A stretch of DNA of 32,870 nucleotides from Methanolobus sp. UBA474 (GTDB lineage: Archaea; Halobacteriota; Methanosarcinia; Methanosarcinales; Methanosarcinaceae): assembly GCA_002501695.1 (NCBI GenBank), contig DANZ01000084.1, positions 1 through 32,870 of the forward strand, read 5' to 3'. Shown piece after piece: positions 14,696-22,757 of the stretch. The translations under genes and the position numbers were made by a program. Position 1 is the stretch's first letter, and every line of letters starts with the position of its first letter. Below the pieces are notes generated by a model. It saw nothing but the letters and a program-made list of their open reading frames with translations. It made no database searches and had not been told where the DNA came from.

Positions 14696-15591
14696 ACGTT
14701 ACCGCGTACATGAGCTCCCTGCCAGCCATCCCTGGTATCGTGTTCAGCACAGTAGGTGCAATAATTATACTTATAGTAGCCATTTTCCTGGGAAAAGGGC
14801 TGACCATATACCTGCAAAGGTCGCTTAAGGACAAGATAGACAAGGGGCATCTTGATATAATTCTCAAGGCCGGCTATTATGGACTGATCACGCTGGTTAT
14901 CGTAGCGTTCATCTTCCCGCTGATAGGCATAGATCGCTCCGGACTTCTGGTTACAGGAGGAGTACTGGGTATAGTTATTGGTTTTGCAAGCCAGAGTATT
15001 GTGGGGAACCTTATATCGGGTTTTTTCCTGGTAGTCGAAAGGCCTATAAAAATAGGTGACCAGATAAATATTGACAGTAATACAGGGTTTGTGGAGGATA
15101 TCAACATATTCTCCACCATCATAAGGACCTATGACGGGCTTTACATGAGGATCCCGAACCAGACCGTATTCACGTCCAATATCACTAATTATGTAGCGAA
15201 CGTAACAAGGAGATTCGAGTATGTTGTGGGTATCCGCTATAGCGATGATGCTGATAAAGCCATCCGGGTCATACGCGGGATCATTGACAACGAACCTTTT
15301 GCCCTGGAGAGCCCTTCACCCAGCATCTTCGTTGACACCCTCGGAGACAATTCGGTCAACATCGTAGTAAGGATATGGGCTCCGATCACCGAGTGGTTCG
15401 AAATGAAGACAAGGCTTTTATGGGTTATCAAAAAGACACTGGAAGAGCACGGGATAGAGATACCCTTCCCGCAGAGGACCGTGTGGTTCTCCGGTGAAGG
15501 ACAGACAGGGAAGCTCTCCGGGAAAGAGGACAATTATCTTCCGGAGGCAGAGAACGATGGCCTTCCGGCATTACAAGAAGGAACAAGATAA
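14692..15591 (+). CDS. mscS: Small-conductance mechanosensitive channel, MscS family
   Basis: A 299-residue MscS channel. Three membrane segments lie within residues 15-115. The third is the pore helix, glycine/alanine/serine-rich (GGVLGIVIGFASQSIVGNLISG), followed by FFLVVERPIKIGDQI, the hallmark junction to the beta domain. The C-terminal alpha-beta domain ends near FPQRTVWF. The last 30 residues are polar and perhaps disordered. Such channels release solutes when membrane tension rises after hypo-osmotic shock. The start overlaps the DUF432 stop, and the GH57-like gene follows after 13 nt, which places an osmotic safety valve inside a glycogen operon. Confidence 0.92.
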   Translation: MNVTAYMSSLPAIPGIVFSTVGAIIILIVAIFLGKGLTIYLQRSLKDKIDKGHLDIILKAGYYGLITLVIVAFIFPLIGIDRSGLLVTGGVLGIVIGFASQSIVGNLISGFFLVVERPIKIGDQINIDSNTGFVEDINIFSTIIRTYDGLYMRIPNQTVFTSNITNYVANVTRRFEYVVGIRYSDDADKAIRVIRGIIDNEPFALESPSPSIFVDTLGDNSVNIVVRIWAPITEWFEMKTRLLWVIKKTLEEHGIEIPFPQRTVWFSGEGQTGKLSGKEDNYLPEAENDGLPALQEGTR

Positions 15592-15604
15592 TGAGGAAAG
15601 AGTT

Positions 15605-16735
15605 ATGAAGGCTGTCTGTGTATGTTTTGAAGTTCACCTCCCACTGCCTCTGAAATGGTACTGGCCGCGTGAAGGGTATGGAGCCCCGGCTTTTGAGAAA
15701 TACTTTGAGATGGAAAAGACCTATAATAACTTCATGAGACTGGAAAAGGATGTGAAAGTCCTCAACACAGCTGTAATGGCCTCCATGGAAGCCGGAGGCA
15801 GGTACACCTTCGATATATCCGGGGTCTTTCTTGAACAATCCAAATGGGAGCCTGCCGTCCTTGACAGTTTCAGGCAGCTTGTGGACAGGGGGGCAAAACT
15901 TGCAGCTTCTCCCTACTATCATTCGATATGCCCTCTGTTCCCGGATCTTAATGAGTTCAGGGAGCAGATCATCATGCACATGGATTCCATCAGGGACCTG
16001 TTCGGCGTAAAGCCTGCTACATGCGTTAATCCGGAATTGCTTCTTGAACAGAGATCTGTCGGGATTTGCAGGGATCTCGGTTTCAGGTGCTTCATTTCAG
16101 AGGGCTCCCATAATATAATGAATGGATGTGACCCGAGCTATGTGTACAGAAATGAGGTTCCCACTCTTCTGCGCCATATTGACCTGAGCGAGGATGTCGA
16201 GAATAGGTTTTCGGACAGGAAATGGCCCGGATATCCGCTGATAGCAGAAAAGTTCGCTTCGTGGATAGCTGGCATGGAAGGGGATGTGGTAACTTTATAC
16301 ATCAGGTACGATTCACTTCGCACACACCTGCAGAGAAATGCGGAAATTGCGCAGTTCCTGAAAGATCTGCCGGGAAGCCTGGCCAGGAAAGGTATTGAAA
16401 TGCTGTTCCCGGAGGAAGCCGCCGGCAGGTTCAGGCAGGAAGAACTGCCTTCTCTTCATTCAAAGAAGACCGTACGGTACGGCATGCATAATTTACTGGG
16501 TAACCATGCCCAGAACCTCTACATGCACGAGTTGCAGAGCATCGGTGACGAGCTCGGGAAACTCAGGGAACATGAGGATCACGATAAACTGCAGACAATA
16601 TATCGCTACATGCAGCAGAGCGACATCTTCCTGGAGATGAATGCTGAAGGCCGGCGCTTAGGCTACGAGAAAGCGGTCAATAATTTCTCCATACTTTCCG
16701 ATATGAAACGTGCGTTGACAGAGGCAGGCAAATGA
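15605..16735 (+). CDS. GH57 amylase-like protein, probably catalytically inactive
   Basis: A 376-residue paralogue of the following GH57 gene, aligned along its whole length (both begin MK-VC--FEVH-P---KW-W). The GH57 marks are damaged: motif I is HLP instead of HQP, the DETYYHS segment of the active copy is ASPYYHS, and the catalytic acid/base Asp (D241 in the neighbour) is replaced by R234. The nucleophile-equivalent Glu is kept (E144 in NPELL). With one of two catalytic carboxylates gone, normal hydrolysis is unlikely. It may bind glucan or regulate its partner. ATG 15605 behind GAGGAAAGAG is preferred over an upstream TTG-type start inside the MscS gene. The next gene overlaps its stop (ATGA). 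Confidence 0.8.
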   Translation: MKAVCVCFEVHLPLPLKWYWPREGYGAPAFEKYFEMEKTYNNFMRLEKDVKVLNTAVMASMEAGGRYTFDISGVFLEQSKWEPAVLDSFRQLVDRGAKLAASPYYHSICPLFPDLNEFREQIIMHMDSIRDLFGVKPATCVNPELLLEQRSVGICRDLGFRCFISEGSHNIMNGCDPSYVYRNEVPTLLRHIDLSEDVENRFSDRKWPGYPLIAEKFASWIAGMEGDVVTLYIRYDSLRTHLQRNAEIAQFLKDLPGSLARKGIEMLFPEEAAGRFRQEELPSLHSKKTVRYGMHNLLGNHAQNLYMHELQSIGDELGKLREHEDHDKLQTIYRYMQQSDIFLEMNAEGRRLGYEKAVNNFSILSDMKRALTEAGK

Positions 16736-17934
16736 AGTCAGTTTGTTTCTACTTTGAGGTTCATCAGCCATACAGGCTTAAATGGTTCTGGCCTGACAGC
16801 AGGTCGGCAGGATTTGAAAGATACTTCGACAACGATGTCAACAGGGAGATATTCAGGAGGGTTGCAGATAAGTGCTACCTGCCTGCAAATCGCACCATCC
16901 TGGAACTTATCGATGAGAGCGATGGCAGCCTGAAGCTGAGCATGTCTGTCACAGGCACCCTTCTCAGCCAGTGCGAGAGATGGGGAGAGGATGTGCTGGA
17001 AACATTCAGGGACCTTGCGGACACAGGATGCATGGAGTTCATCGACGAGACCTATTACCATTCCCTTGCATCGCTTTTTGAATCAGGTGACGAGTTCATT
17101 GATCAGGTGATGGAGCATCGCAAGGCCATATCAGATCTGCTTGGCGTTAAGCCGGAAGTGTTCAGGAACACCGAACTTCTGTATAATAACAGCATAGCGG
17201 CCCTTGCTGAGCAAATGGGGTATAAGGCCATACTGATGGAAGGCATAGAAAGGGTCCTTGGGGACAGGTCTCCCAATCATGTATATAAGGCCACGGGCAG
17301 CAACATAGCAGTGCTTCTCAGGAACTATAAGTTAAGCGATGACATTGGATATCGCTTTTCTTCCCGATGGTGGGAAGAGTACCCGCTCACAGCTGACAAA
17401 TGGGCTGACTGGGTATCCCGCAGTGCAGGAGAGACAGCAAATATATTCATGGATTACGAGACATTCGGAGAGCACCAGTGGGCAGACTCAGGCATATTCG
17501 CCTTCCTGAAGGCACTTCCGAGAGAGGTCATGGACCGGGGAGTGAAGTTCCTCACTCCTTCAGAGACTGTCGGTAGATACTCTCCAGCAGGCGATATTGA
17601 TGTAGGGGATTTCTCCACTATCTCATGGGCCGATATCGAAAGAGATACAAGCGCATGGCTGGGTAACGACATGCAAAGACGTTGTTTCGAGGAAGCTAAA
17701 CTGCTGGGACCCTATGTGAAAGCAACCGGGGACCAGGAGCTCATAAGGATATGGAAACACCTGCTGACCTCGGACCACTACTACTACATGAGCACAAAGT
17801 GGCTCGGCGACGGAGACGTGCACTCATATTTCAGCATCCACTCCTCACCTTATGACGCGGGGGTCAATTTCATGGCTGTCATGATGGATTTCAAGGAGAC
17901 GGTGTTCAGGAAATTGAAGGAGCTCAGGCATTAA
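16732..17934 (+). CDS. GH57 alpha-amylase-type glycoside hydrolase
   Basis: A 400-residue GH57 enzyme with intact motifs: HQP at residues 11-13, the FIDETYYHS segment near 103, nucleophile E148 in FRNTELLY and acid/base D241 in FMDYETFGEHQW. It should cleave alpha-1,4 bonds of glycogen or maltodextrin inside the cell; no signal peptide is present. GH57 also includes 4-alpha-glucanotransferases and branching enzymes, but those are usually longer. The length is close to archaeal amylases annotated next to glucoamylase, such as MJ1611 beside MJ1610. Translation is coupled to the degenerate paralogue upstream by a 4-nt overlap, which fits a heteromeric complex. Confidence 0.88.
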   Translation: MKSVCFYFEVHQPYRLKWFWPDSRSAGFERYFDNDVNREIFRRVADKCYLPANRTILELIDESDGSLKLSMSVTGTLLSQCERWGEDVLETFRDLADTGCMEFIDETYYHSLASLFESGDEFIDQVMEHRKAISDLLGVKPEVFRNTELLYNNSIAALAEQMGYKAILMEGIERVLGDRSPNHVYKATGSNIAVLLRNYKLSDDIGYRFSSRWWEEYPLTADKWADWVSRSAGETANIFMDYETFGEHQWADSGIFAFLKALPREVMDRGVKFLTPSETVGRYSPAGDIDVGDFSTISWADIERDTSAWLGNDMQRRCFEEAKLLGPYVKATGDQELIRIWKHLLTSDHYYYMSTKWLGDGDVHSYFSIHSSPYDAGVNFMAVMMDFKETVFRKLKELRH

Positions 17935-17969
17935 AGGCATAATGGAGCATATCCGGGAGGAGGTATAGC

Positions 17970-19907
17970 TTGATAAGGCAACCTAATGCAATACTTGGTA
18001 ACAGGGAACTGCTGGTCACAATGGGGAAGAGGGCAGAGCTTTTAGGGTTCTTCTATCCGGGCAGGGACTTTGCCCAGCATGTAGAGGAATCGCAGGCATG
18101 CCTGCATGACGGGAAGAGGCTTATCTGGTCCAATGACCACGAATGGCAGGTGACCCAGCAGTACATCGAAGATACAAATGTTGTGATCACGCGCCTCAGT
18201 CGCCCCGGCGGGCTGAGCATGGATATCCTGGACCTCACAGATCCCGGCCTTCCCATACTGATACGTAATTACAGGATAAGCGCTACAGAAGGATTCCATG
18301 GGAAATTCTATTATTACTCGAAGTTCCAGGCAGGAGAGATGCCCAAAAAGAACTCCGCCTTTTGTGACACCGAGGCGGGCATACTTGTGCATTACTGGAG
18401 GAACTATCATCTGGGGCTCACTTCAAAGCCCATGTTCAGGGAATGGCAGGTAGGCAGGGCGCTTGAGTCAGATCTCTGGACCAATGCCTTCTACGACATG
18501 CAGGACGGGCAGTTACAGAACAAGCGCGAGGAAATAGGCAAACTCAACAGTGCCATCGGATGGGAACTTGATATCAAGCCGGGCTCAGGTACAGAGATAA
18601 CTGTTTTTATCGGTGCTGCGCCCACAAGGGACATGCTTTACAATAAAATGAGGTCAATAAGCAATGAGACTGTGGAAAGAAGAATCCGAAAAGAGTATGA
18701 AGACCAGACCGGCTGGCTGTCCCGGAAGAGAGAGATCACACTGCCACAACTCGCAGGTAAGAGCCGTGAGGATCTTATCAATGCTTTTAACCGCTCCTTA
18801 CTGACCCTGCCTCTTCTCAGTGATCCCAAGGAAGGCTCTTTTGTGGCGGCGCCTGAATTCGACCCTGAGTTTGAGCTGAGCGGCGGCTATGGATACTGCT
18901 GGAACAGGGATGCTGCTGAGACTGTACTTGCGCTTCTCAATGCCGGTTATCCTGATTTCTGCGTGCGTTTCTTCAGATGGTGCAGGAAGACCCAGATGTC
19001 CGATGGATCCTGGTTCCAGCGCTACTGGCTGGATGGGAGCCTTGGTTCTTCCTGGGGGAATTTCAGTTCCTCCACCCAGATAGATGAGACAGGATCAACG
19101 CTATTTGCAATGGACGGCTATTACAAAAGCTTGGATCCTGCGCTCAGGACCGCTTTCCTGAACGAGATCTGGCCAAGCGTATTACCGGCTGCGGAATACC
19201 TTATGAGGAAATCGATAGGCGGCCTCCACCAGCCCTGCGCCTGCCTCTGGGAATCATACAAAGGCATATTCACCTACACCAACGCTGCAATATACGGAGG
19301 GCTTACCGGGGCTGCCAGCATGGCTGCAGGATACGGTGAGCAGGAACTCGCAAACAGATGGCTTGAGAGGGCCAGGCTCATTAAAGAAGCAACTATCCGG
19401 GAGTTCTGGCTGCCTGAAGGATATTTCGCAAGGGGCATGATTGACGGCAGGCTCGACCCTGAGATCGACGCCAGCATCCTGGGAGTATTCGTGCCGTTCA
19501 ATATGCTTAGCGCAGAGGATGAGAAGGAAAGAGAGATGATCCTCTCGACCATCCGCAATATTGAGAAGAAACTCGGAGTCCCGGTTAACGGACATATCGG
19601 GATAAAGCGCTATGAGAATGATAATTACATTGAAGGCAATCCCTGGGTTGTGACAACACTCTGGCTTTCTAAGGCCTTGCTTGTGCTTGCAGGGACAGAG
19701 CACAGGAGGGGAGATGATGAGAAGAGCTGGAAAATGTGGGCAGAGGCGCTCGAATATATCAAATGGTCCCTCAAAGGCACAACCAGCGCAGGATTATTAC
19801 CCGAACAGGTAGACAAGCATACAGGCCTGCCGGCCTGGGCAATACCCCTGAGCTGGAGCTGCGCCCTCATGATAGATAATTTAATAATGCTCGATGAATT
19901 ACAATAA
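17970..19907 (+). CDS. GH15 glucoamylase / glucodextranase-like hydrolase
   Basis: A 645-residue intracellular GH15 enzyme with an N-terminal beta-sandwich domain (about 1-270) and an (alpha/alpha)6 barrel. Catalytic glutamates are visible as E428 in CLWESYKG (general acid) and E612 in LLPEQVDK (general base). The GYGYCWNRDA and GNPWVVTTLWL segments line the active site. It would release glucose from non-reducing ends of glycogen and dextrins. The start is a TTG: GGGAGGAGGT at 17956-17963 lies 6 nt before it, and no in-frame ATG is near. It follows the GH57 amylase by 35 nt. Confidence 0.9.
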   Translation: MIRQPNAILGNRELLVTMGKRAELLGFFYPGRDFAQHVEESQACLHDGKRLIWSNDHEWQVTQQYIEDTNVVITRLSRPGGLSMDILDLTDPGLPILIRNYRISATEGFHGKFYYYSKFQAGEMPKKNSAFCDTEAGILVHYWRNYHLGLTSKPMFREWQVGRALESDLWTNAFYDMQDGQLQNKREEIGKLNSAIGWELDIKPGSGTEITVFIGAAPTRDMLYNKMRSISNETVERRIRKEYEDQTGWLSRKREITLPQLAGKSREDLINAFNRSLLTLPLLSDPKEGSFVAAPEFDPEFELSGGYGYCWNRDAAETVLALLNAGYPDFCVRFFRWCRKTQMSDGSWFQRYWLDGSLGSSWGNFSSSTQIDETGSTLFAMDGYYKSLDPALRTAFLNEIWPSVLPAAEYLMRKSIGGLHQPCACLWESYKGIFTYTNAAIYGGLTGAASMAAGYGEQELANRWLERARLIKEATIREFWLPEGYFARGMIDGRLDPEIDASILGVFVPFNMLSAEDEKEREMILSTIRNIEKKLGVPVNGHIGIKRYENDNYIEGNPWVVTTLWLSKALLVLAGTEHRRGDDEKSWKMWAEALEYIKWSLKGTTSAGLLPEQVDKHTGLPAWAIPLSWSCALMIDNLIMLDELQ

Positions 19908-19943
19908 TGTAAGTTTACAGGACATTGGATCGGAGTGGGAGTT

Positions 19944-21947
19944 ATGGATAGTGCAGACGAAGGATCCTGGAGTACAAAAGGAACGGACAGAGAGTGGATA
20001 ATAACAAACGGCCTGGGAGGATATGCTTCATCCACTGTCAGAGGAATGAACACAAGGAAGTATCATGGCCTGCTGGTGGCAGCCATTACTCCTCCCGTGT
20101 ACAGGAGAGTGATGCTTTCGTCCCTTGACGAACAGATACAGGTTGGTAACAGGACATACCAGCTTGCTGTGCACCAGTACACAGGAGCGGTACACCCGGA
20201 GGGCCACCGGTATCTTCGGGACTTCTCTGCAGAGCCTTTTCCTACGTTCCGATATCTCACGGAGGATATCTCTATTATAAAAAAGATAATGATGGTTCAC
20301 GAAGAGAACACCACCATTGTCCGCTATGATATCTCCAATCCGGGATCAGACAATATTATCTTCAGGGTGTTCCCGCTTGTGAATAACAGGAACATACATG
20401 AATTGACCAGATCCGGAGAGATGCGCCTTGAGCAGCAGGCATATGAGACAGGCACGGCTCTCAGCAACGGCCAGGACGGACTTTACATGGATTCGAACAT
20501 CCCCTTCATACCGCAGGCCTACTGGTACTATGACCTGGAGTACAAGGAGGATATGTCAAGAGGATACCCATACCAGGAGGATAACTTCAATCCCGGTTAT
20601 TTTGAGGTTGATATCGGCAGGGGTGAGTCATCATTCTTTATCGTTGCATCCACTTCCGCAATATCCCCGGACATGGATGATATTGACCGGATGTTTTACA
20701 GTGAAATGCAGCGCAGAAATAAGCTCACTGAGAAGCTGGCCTATGGTGATGATCTTGTTAACAGGCTCATTGCAGCAGGAGACTCATTCATAGTACGCCG
20801 GCAGTCAACCGGTTCAAGATCAATCATAGCAGGCTACCACTGGTATGCAGACTGGGGAAGGGACTCCATGATCTCATTGACCGGTCTCACCCTTGTAACC
20901 GGAAGGTTTGATGATGCCAGGAGCATACTCACGACATTCGCATCCAGTTGCAGTGAGGGACTTATACCTAATTTCTTCCCGGACGATCCTTCCTATCCGC
21001 CGGTGTACAATACGGTTGATGCCTCCCTGTGGTTCATTCATACACTCGGGAAATACCTTGACTACACAGGCGACCTGGAGTTTATTAAAGCCATGTGGGG
21101 TACTGTGGAGGATATCATAGGATGTTACCGCAAGGGTACGAAATATGATATAGGGATGGATGAGGACGGCCTGATCTCCCAGGGGGGTCAACTCACCTGG
21201 ATGGATGCCAAAGTTGGAGACCGGGAGATCACACCCCGTAAGGGTAAGACGTGCGAGATCAACGCCCTCTGGTACAATGCCCTGATGCATGCATCTTCAA
21301 TGGGTGAGCAGCTTGGCAGGGACAACACGGGTTTCCTTAAGATCGCAGAACTTGCTAAGGAAAGCTTTGTCGAAAAGTTCTGGAATCTGGATAGGAACTG
21401 TCTCTATGACTGTATCCCCGGTCCGGGAGGATCGGGCAATGAAGAGCCTGCCTGGATAAAAGACGCCTCAGTGCGTCCAAACCAGATCCTTGCAGTGTCG
21501 CTGCCTTTTACAATGCTTCCCCTGCAACTTGAAAAGAGCATAGTGGAAGTCGTCAGGAAAGAACTGCTCACACCATACGGCCTGAGAACCCTTTCGCCTT
21601 CTGATCCCGGCTACATAGGCAGATACCAGGGTAATTCGGAAAGCAGGGACTTGGCATACCATAACGGTACAGTATGGCCCTGGCTTATCGGTCCGTACAT
21701 AACGGCATACATAAAAGTGAACGGAGGCTCCGAAAAGAGCAGAAGGGATATGCAGATATTGCTTGAAGGGCTCAGAGGTCATCTGGATGAAGCAGGCATT
21801 GGCACTGTTTCTGAAGTGTTTGACGGGGACGCGCCTCACAGGCCCGGCGGGTGCATCTCCCAGGCATGGAGCGTTGCGGAGATAATGCGTGCCTGTGTGG
21901 AAGATATTGGCATCAACCCTGTAAAAGTTTATAAACAAGTAGTATGA
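19944..21947 (+). CDS. Glycogen debranching enzyme (amylo-alpha-1,6-glucosidase, GH133)
   Basis: A 667-residue archaeal-type debranching enzyme. The N-terminal GDE domain starts with the signature EWIITNGLGGYASSTV and TRKYHGLLVA. The C-terminal (alpha/alpha)6 glucosidase domain shows GYHWYADWGRDSM, LTWMDAKVGDREITPRKGK, EINALWYNAL, and YHNGTVWPWLIGPY. It removes alpha-1,6 branch points, perhaps with 4-alpha-glucanotransferase activity, and so completes the breakdown set with amylase and glucoamylase. ATG 19944 has CGGAG 8 nt upstream; an in-frame GTG at 19935 is less likely. Confidence 0.93.
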   Translation: MDSADEGSWSTKGTDREWIITNGLGGYASSTVRGMNTRKYHGLLVAAITPPVYRRVMLSSLDEQIQVGNRTYQLAVHQYTGAVHPEGHRYLRDFSAEPFPTFRYLTEDISIIKKIMMVHEENTTIVRYDISNPGSDNIIFRVFPLVNNRNIHELTRSGEMRLEQQAYETGTALSNGQDGLYMDSNIPFIPQAYWYYDLEYKEDMSRGYPYQEDNFNPGYFEVDIGRGESSFFIVASTSAISPDMDDIDRMFYSEMQRRNKLTEKLAYGDDLVNRLIAAGDSFIVRRQSTGSRSIIAGYHWYADWGRDSMISLTGLTLVTGRFDDARSILTTFASSCSEGLIPNFFPDDPSYPPVYNTVDASLWFIHTLGKYLDYTGDLEFIKAMWGTVEDIIGCYRKGTKYDIGMDEDGLISQGGQLTWMDAKVGDREITPRKGKTCEINALWYNALMHASSMGEQLGRDNTGFLKIAELAKESFVEKFWNLDRNCLYDCIPGPGGSGNEEPAWIKDASVRPNQILAVSLPFTMLPLQLEKSIVEVVRKELLTPYGLRTLSPSDPGYIGRYQGNSESRDLAYHNGTVWPWLIGPYITAYIKVNGGSEKSRRDMQILLEGLRGHLDEAGIGTVSEVFDGDAPHRPGGCISQAWSVAEIMRACVEDIGINPVKVYKQVV

Positions 21948-21957
21948 AGTGATTAGT

Positions 21958-22170
21958 ATGGATGAGGCATGTTTCAATATAGGAGATGCAGCCGGCCATA
22001 TTTACAGGCTGCTTGAGAATGGTGGGTCCAATCTGGCCAACATAAAGAAAGCGCTTAAGGAAAGCGGCTTTGAGCCACAGACTGTCTTTATGGCTATCGG
22101 GTGGCTTGCAAGGGAAGATAAGATATGCATGCACAAGAGCGGCAACGTCTGGTCAATTAAGCTTAAGTGA
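21958..22170 (+). CDS. Small winged-helix protein, DUF2582 family
   Basis: A 70-residue one-domain protein. The pattern NIGDAAGHIYRLLENGG, LANIKKAL, QTVFMAIGWLAREDKI and a final beta wing ending WSIKL matches the archaeal/bacterial winged helix-turn-helix family once called DUF2582. It follows the debranching enzyme by 10 nt and closes the operon. As a small DNA-binding-type protein co-transcribed with the glycogen genes, it may be an autogenous regulator. That role is inferred from position, and several family members have no known target. Confidence 0.8.
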   Translation: MDEACFNIGDAAGHIYRLLENGGSNLANIKKALKESGFEPQTVFMAIGWLAREDKICMHKSGNVWSIKLK

Positions 22171-22359
22171 ACCGGGACCGGGCTGCGGATATAGGATCCA
22201 GAGGTTTCCCTGTAACCCCCCAGCTTTGCTGTTTGAGGAAATGTTGATCGATGTCGTATAAATTGAGGATGAATGGCTCTTCGTCATTACTGTAAAGACA
22301 TTCATCCACTCCGAATTTCGCTCTTGACTATGACCAGCTAAAATAAGTGGAACTCATGA
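22171..22359. other. Gap after glycogen operon with a 9-bp inverted repeat
   Basis: I see no gene in this part of the 590-nt gap. GGATGAATG at 22267-22275 and CATTCATCC at 22299-22307 form a perfect 9-bp inverted repeat around a 23-nt loop, which could form a hairpin in the 3' trailer. Repeats of this size arise by chance a few times in a window of this length. A C-rich run (22217-22222) precedes it. Confidence 0.35.
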
Positions 22360-22440
22360 TCATAGCAGGGCCATCAATATCTGCCATAGTATCAAAAGAA
22401 CGATTATGGCGATCAAGATCCGAATTATCCAATACAGCAT
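22360..22440 (-). CDS. 26-residue single-span membrane peptide
   Basis: A minus-strand ATG at 22440 opens a 26-codon frame: MLYWIIRILIAIIVLL, then ILWQILMALL and a TGA at 22362-22360. Nearly every residue is hydrophobic apart from one Arg, so it should form one membrane helix. GGGGGAGTGATTTAA sits directly before the ATG with 8-nt spacing from GGAG, among the best ribosome binding sites in the window. A CTATAAAAG TATA box lies about 42 nt upstream. The expression signals make it more believable than its size suggests. It recalls the tiny hydrophobic membrane proteins of other prokaryotes, but I cannot name a family. Confidence 0.6.
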   Translation of the reverse strand: MLYWIIRILIAIIVLLILWQILMALL

Positions 22441-22477
22441 TTAAATCACTCCCCCAGTAATATTTAGGTCATTATGA

Positions 22478-22486
22478 CTTTTATAG
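22478..22486 (-). promoter_or_regulatory. TATA box of the small membrane peptide gene
   Basis: CTATAAAAG on the minus strand is close to the archaeal TATA consensus. A start site about 26 nt downstream would fall near 22456, just before the ribosome binding site at 22449-22455, which leaves a leader of roughly 16 nt. Confidence 0.5.
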
Positions 22487-22528
22487 TTTCCTGCTTTTAG
22501 GTGATCTTTTTGCGTTCTTTTTCAGATA

Positions 22529-22699
22529 TTACATAGCAGTAGACATTGCATTATTGATTGTGTTTTTCCTGAACTCTCCTTCTCTCAGACACCTCTCTGC
22601 CTTGTACAGGCGTCTCAGTATATTGAGTGCCTGTGCTAAAACGAACTCTGCGACTGCATCAAAAGCATGAGCAGGAAATCCATACCTGCCAGCGATCAC
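22529..22699 (-). pseudogene. Remnant resembling a D-isomer 2-hydroxyacid dehydrogenase
   Basis: A minus-strand frame of 56 codons from a GTG at 22699 has no clear ribosome binding site. It contains DAVAEFVLAQALNILRRLYK and AERCLREGEF. This resembles the stretch of 2-hydroxyacid or phosphoglycerate dehydrogenases that reads AVAE-(hydrophobic helix)-R-(I/L)-xxA-xxxxREGxF, just before the NAD-binding GxGxxG. The frame stays open a few codons upstream (to about 22714) and ends in TAA before any NAD-binding motif. It is far too short for an enzyme, so I call it a decayed fragment. It could also be a chance likeness. Confidence 0.4.
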
Positions 22700-22757
22700 A
22701 ATGTTTGCATCCCTTATCCTCTTGAATTAATAACAACACTAAATACCGGGATCAACT

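Noticed and set aside
22267..22307. 9-bp inverted repeat as a defined terminator or regulatory RNA
   Set aside because: The 23-nt loop, lack of a T-run and the expected chance frequency leave too little support; I mention it only as gap content.
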